From Candidatus Pacearchaeota archaeon (GTDB lineage: Archaea; Nanobdellota; Nanobdellia; Pacearchaeales; GW2011-AR1): a stretch of 9,641 nucleotides of DNA. Made by a program: the position numbers and the translations under genes. A model generated the notes under the pieces. The model ran no database searches, was not told the DNA's origin, and was given only the letters and a program-made list of their open reading frames with translations. Below, piece after piece: positions 7,279 to 9,641 of this stretch (position 1 is its first letter; every line of letters begins with the position of its first letter). The stretch spans positions 1 to 9,641 of the forward strand of contig NZDU01000049.1 of the NCBI GenBank assembly GCA_002688875.1, in the 5' to 3' direction.

Positions 7279-7288
7279 TTTAAATTAA
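7275..7288 (+). repeat. Perfect 14-bp AT-only palindrome
   Basis: TTAATTTAAATTAA is fully self-complementary and covers the stop codon of the preceding gene. It has no G or C and no T-run downstream, so it is unlikely to be an intrinsic terminator. A protein-binding site or chance in AT-rich DNA are both possible. Confidence 0.35.
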
Positions 7289-7314
7289 AAATTCTAATAT
7301 CGTTTATTTGGCTG

Positions 7315-7322
7315 TATAATTA
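7315..7322 (+). promoter_or_regulatory. Putative promoter box (TATAATTA)
   Basis: TATAATTA has one mismatch to the late consensus TATAAATA and lies at the end of the largest gap in the window (7279-7328, 50 bp). It ends 6 nt before ATG 7329, the same spacing as the perfect box at 4686. It also contains a sigma70-type TATAAT, but the -35 position (TTCTAA, about 7292) is poor. Confidence 0.4.
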
Positions 7323-7328
7323 CAGTTG

Positions 7329-7676
7329 ATGGATGCAGACTTTCTTAAGGAAGTAGAACAATTTGTAAATCTCAAAACTTCTGTACAAGTAAAAAAACAA
7401 AATGCACTCGAGAGAGCAAATAATAAGTTAATTTTTGCATATCAAGGTGGTTTGTTTAAAGCAGATTCAAGTTTAATAATTTTTGTGAAATTACATGATT
7501 CTAAACGTGATCTTATACTTTTAGATCAAAATTCAACACCAATATTAATTACAGATATAACAGCATTTGTTGATCAAGCAGAATCTTGTTATTATGAAGC
7601 AATGAATGAATATTATCAATTATATGAAGAATTAAAACATCAACGAACAGTTAAAAAAGTAATGGACAATGAGTAA
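7329..7676 (+). CDS. Conserved T4-like marine phage protein of unknown function
   Basis: This small protein has 115 residues. The N-terminus (1-30) is helical, with EQFVNLKTSVQVKKQNALER. A motif NNKLIFAYQGGLFKA (31-45) is followed by LILLDQNSTPILITDI (62-77). A C-terminal helix, about 78-112, is rich in Tyr, Glu and Lys (YYEAMNEYYQLYEELK). I have seen this layout (ANN-L-Y-GG-F, then LLD-N-PI-I-D, then a helix) in hypothetical proteins of marine T4-like phages, but I know of no assigned function. The ATG at 7329 is preferred to the TTG at 7326. There is no Shine-Dalgarno sequence, only the TATAATTA box. The gene overlaps the glycosyltransferase start by 8 bp, so the two are probably translated together. 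Confidence 0.75.
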   Translation: MDADFLKEVEQFVNLKTSVQVKKQNALERANNKLIFAYQGGLFKADSSLIIFVKLHDSKRDLILLDQNSTPILITDITAFVDQAESCYYEAMNEYYQLYEELKHQRTVKKVMDNE

Positions 7677-8562
7677 TGGTGTTGTTATGTTTGGCCTTAA
7701 TGGCACAGCAAGAATAATATCTAATAAAAGTAATTTGTATATAGATTATATTAAAATGGCAGTTGCTAATGCTATTTTAATTAAAAAATATATGAAAAAT
7801 AATAGTGTATGTTTGCTTACTGATAAAAAAGGTAAAAATCATTTAGAAAAAATAAATGGAACACAATACTTTGATCATGTTATTATTCAGAATATTGTAT
7901 ATGATGGTGTTGGACCTAATACCAATTTACAAGTAAACACTAGGGCCATGAGAATGGGAACAGATACAATTAGATTGCCATGGCAAAATCAATCAAGACC
8001 AGATGCGTATAGATTATCTCCATATGATAAAACAATACTTTTAGATTCAGATTACTTTGTGTTTGATAATACATTAGATAGTTTATTTGATACTGATTGT
8101 GATATATTATGTGGAGCAAATGTTGAAGAAGTTGGGCAACAAGAAAACTTAATTGACTATTATAGATTGCATCATCAAACAATTAAAATGTACTGGGCCA
8201 CAGTTTTATATTTTACAAAATCATATGAAGCAGATTTGTTATTTAAAATCGTGGCTATGGTTAAAAAAAGTTGGATTTATTATGGTAAATTATATAAATT
8301 TGAATCGTCAAGAACATATAGAAATGATTTTGCTGTAAGTGTAGCAATTCATATGTTAAATGGAAGAAATGAAACTAAAGATTATGCTTTGCCATATAAA
8401 ATAATGTGTTTAGCAGATAAACATATAATGACATCAAATACAGGAATAGTTTTTCGACAAAAGAATCAGAATTGGATAGGTTCATCAGTACCAAAACAAA
8501 ATATTCATGTAATGAATAAGCAATCAGCAATGGAATTAGCAGAAAGAGTATGTAATGGATAA
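7669..8562 (+). CDS. GT-A-like glycosyltransferase
   Basis: This 297-residue cytosolic protein has the layout of a small GT-A glycosyltransferase, an enzyme that moves a sugar from a nucleotide-sugar to an acceptor. The N-terminal Rossmann-like half begins VVMFGLNG and has a sugar-nucleotide-type strand, SVCLLTDKKG (46-55). The key motif is PYDKTILLDSDYFVF (118-132), where D126 and D128 form a DxD metal site. RNDFAVSVAIHMLNG (218-232) fits the acceptor-side region, and IHVMNK (279-284) near the C-terminus could supply the late His ligand found in GT8-like enzymes. There are no membrane segments. It overlaps the preceding gene by 8 bp (ATGAGTAA) and the next by 8 bp. Sugar and acceptor are unknown; fibres of the same operon or host surface glycans are candidates. 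Confidence 0.72.
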   Translation: MSNGVVMFGLNGTARIISNKSNLYIDYIKMAVANAILIKKYMKNNSVCLLTDKKGKNHLEKINGTQYFDHVIIQNIVYDGVGPNTNLQVNTRAMRMGTDTIRLPWQNQSRPDAYRLSPYDKTILLDSDYFVFDNTLDSLFDTDCDILCGANVEEVGQQENLIDYYRLHHQTIKMYWATVLYFTKSYEADLLFKIVAMVKKSWIYYGKLYKFESSRTYRNDFAVSVAIHMLNGRNETKDYALPYKIMCLADKHIMTSNTGIVFRQKNQNWIGSSVPKQNIHVMNKQSAMELAERVCNG

Positions 8563-9403
8563 AGGATATTTTGTTTTTGCACAAGGTGAAGAGTATATTA
8601 GATTGGCGTATGCACTTGCTCTTAGTATTAAGAATACACAAAAAATTAATAAAATTTGCATTGCTACCGGAGAAGATGATTCTATACCAGATGATTATCA
8701 ACACGCATTTGATCATATTATTTGGGTAAAAAATGTAGGATTAAAATACCCAATGGCAAATGAATGGCAAATATGGGATCTTACGCCATTCAAAGAAACA
8801 ATTCATGTTGAAGCAGATACAATTTTTACAACTAACATAGATTGGTGGTGGGATGAATTACAACAGCATGAACTATTTTTTACATCTAAAGTTAAAGATT
8901 ATAGAGGTCATATAGCAACATCAAATTTTTATAGACGTCATTTTGAGAAAAAAAGAATACCTAAGTTGTACAATGGATTTTATTATTTTAGATATTCTGA
9001 AACAGCATTTAATTTTTTTAAAAAAGCAAAAGAAGTAAGTGCAAGATATTCTCACTATGCTAAATTATTTTTTGAAGGTGCATATTATCCAAAAACGCCT
9101 ACAACAGATGAAATATTTGGTATGACTGCTTATCTATTAGACCTGGATCAAGTAGTATTTGATAAAAATTATGCAATACCATATTTCACACATATGAAAG
9201 TAAAATTGCAAGATTGGAAACAAATAGAAGCACCTGATGATAAAAATTGGTTAAGATACCTACCTGTTAGGTTCACAAAAAATGGATTAAATATAGGTGG
9301 GTTCCTGCAACAAGGCCCGTTCCATTATCAAAATAAATTGTTTATGACTAATAAGATGATAGATACTATGAAGGAGATATACAATGAGCGAAGAATTACT
9401 TAA
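8555..9403 (+). CDS. Second GT-A-like glycosyltransferase, variant ExD motif
   Basis: This 282-residue protein starts GYFVFAQGEEYIRLAYALAL (4-23), like the opening strand and helix of GT8-type enzymes. KICIATGE (33-40) is a second strand. The expected DxD site reads HVEADTIF (84-91), so E86 and D88 replace Asp-x-Asp. YNGFYYFRYSETAFNFF (139-155) matches the acceptor-loop region that reads FN-G-hydrophobic-FR in related families. TTDEIFGM (183-190) fits the conserved acidic segment, and GPFHYQNK (254-261) places H257 as a possible metal ligand. It shares the fold but little obvious sequence with the enzyme upstream, so this is not a recent duplication. The ATG at 8555 overlaps the previous stop (ATGGATAA) and has a weak AAAGAG upstream. 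It may be active with altered metal binding. Confidence 0.7.
   Translation: MDKGYFVFAQGEEYIRLAYALALSIKNTQKINKICIATGEDDSIPDDYQHAFDHIIWVKNVGLKYPMANEWQIWDLTPFKETIHVEADTIFTTNIDWWWDELQQHELFFTSKVKDYRGHIATSNFYRRHFEKKRIPKLYNGFYYFRYSETAFNFFKKAKEVSARYSHYAKLFFEGAYYPKTPTTDEIFGMTAYLLDLDQVVFDKNYAIPYFTHMKVKLQDWKQIEAPDDKNWLRYLPVRFTKNGLNIGGFLQQGPFHYQNKLFMTNKMIDTMKEIYNERRIT
9371..9383 (+). promoter_or_regulatory. Strong ribosome binding site for the gene at 9384
   Basis: AAGGAGATATACA precedes the ATG directly, with AAGGAG 7 nt from the start codon. It lies inside the end of the second glycosyltransferase gene. This is the strongest translation signal in the window, and it fixes the start of a gene that would otherwise be easy to miss. 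Confidence 0.75.
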
Positions 9404-9641
9404 TGCATTAAGAGATTTTAACTGGACTACTGTATCACCTGGCAAGTATGCGATTCATTATGATCCTAAGAGAAATGGTTCTATTACACAGATTGGGGCA
9501 AAAGGACAAACAAAGTCGTTAGATCCCTTTATAATAGTTTCAGAAAAAGTTGGATTAGAGTTCTTGACAGGACAACGTTATCGTCGATCTTATCATGTTG
9601 TTAATGAGAAATTAGAAATGAAAACAATTCAATATGCAATA
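9384..9641 (+). CDS. Unrecognised protein, 5' part (runs off right edge)
   Basis: Eighty-six codons are open to the edge of the window. The protein begins MSEELLNALRDFNWTTVSPG and continues with KYAIHYDPKRNGSITQIGAK (21-40), then LDPFIIVSEKVGLEFLTGQR (46-65). I do not recognise it. No signal peptide or membrane helix is visible; the mix of short strands and basic residues suggests a small soluble protein. The gene overlaps the glycosyltransferase by 20 bp in another frame and has a strong Shine-Dalgarno sequence. It is therefore expressed with the operon, probably at a higher rate than its upstream neighbours. Confidence 0.65.
   Translation, partial: MSEELLNALRDFNWTTVSPGKYAIHYDPKRNGSITQIGAKGQTKSLDPFIIVSEKVGLEFLTGQRYRRSYHVVNEKLEMKTIQYAI

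Noticed and set aside
7279..7328. Possible terminator or small RNA in the largest gap
   Set aside because: There is no GC-containing stem followed by a T-run; only an AT-only palindrome and a promoter-like box are visible.
8293..8300. TATAAATT late-promoter-like box
   Set aside because: It is inside the first glycosyltransferase gene, about 260 bp from the next start, with one mismatch.
9371..9386. Resemblance of the ribosome site to that of the T7 capsid gene, suggesting vector sequence
   Set aside because: The match is short, the surroundings are native AT-rich phage coding sequence, and a good Shine-Dalgarno before an AT-rich spacer arises easily.
1..9641. General avoidance of other short restriction sites
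   Set aside because: GATC, GANTC, CCWGG and GGCC all occur in the window, so the effect seems specific to GCWGC.

Overview
The window reads as part of the late, structural region of a marine T4-like myovirus (a cyanophage or pelagiphage relative). The DNA is very AT-rich, which suits a low-GC marine host such as SAR11 or high-light Prochlorococcus; the host itself is an inference. All eleven genes lie on the + strand and are tightly packed with gaps of 0-50 bp. Several gene junctions are TAATG or 8-bp overlaps. I see no tRNA, rRNA, CRISPR array, insertion sequence, integrase or host gene.

Layout. Positions 1-1200 hold the 3' part of a large modular tail or fibre protein, open at the left edge. 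A conserved 220-aa virion protein follows (1223-1885). Then come two paralogous fibre proteins (1909-3711 and 4700-6259). Between them sit a 2OG-Fe(II) oxygenase (3711-4214) and a small unrecognised protein (4214-4690). A 329-aa virion structural protein (6289-7278) and a 115-aa conserved phage protein (7329-7676) come next. Two different GT-A-like glycosyltransferases (7669-8562 and 8555-9403) overlap each other and their neighbours. An unrecognised gene runs off the right edge (9384-9641).

How the genes may work together. The block appears to build the host-contact parts of the tail. It also carries three putative modifying enzymes, one hydroxylase and two glycosyltransferases, which could decorate the fibres or host glycans; this is inference from gene order. 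The fibre paralogues share a start and a core that is about 80% identical over 85 residues, but have unrelated tips. Only the second ends in a domain resembling the self-processing or chaperone domains of other phage fibres. T4-type late promoter boxes (TATAAATA or one mismatch) sit just upstream of five genes. Four of these genes have no well-placed Shine-Dalgarno sequence.

The most unexpected signal is in the base sequence. By eye, GCAGC and GCTGC (together GCWGC) never occur in the 9.6 kb, while GCGGC and GCCGC occur about 19 times. Every Ala-Ala run is spelled with GCG or GCC in its leading codon, although lone alanines are mostly GCA or GCT. This suggests strong selection against a GCWGC restriction or methylation site.
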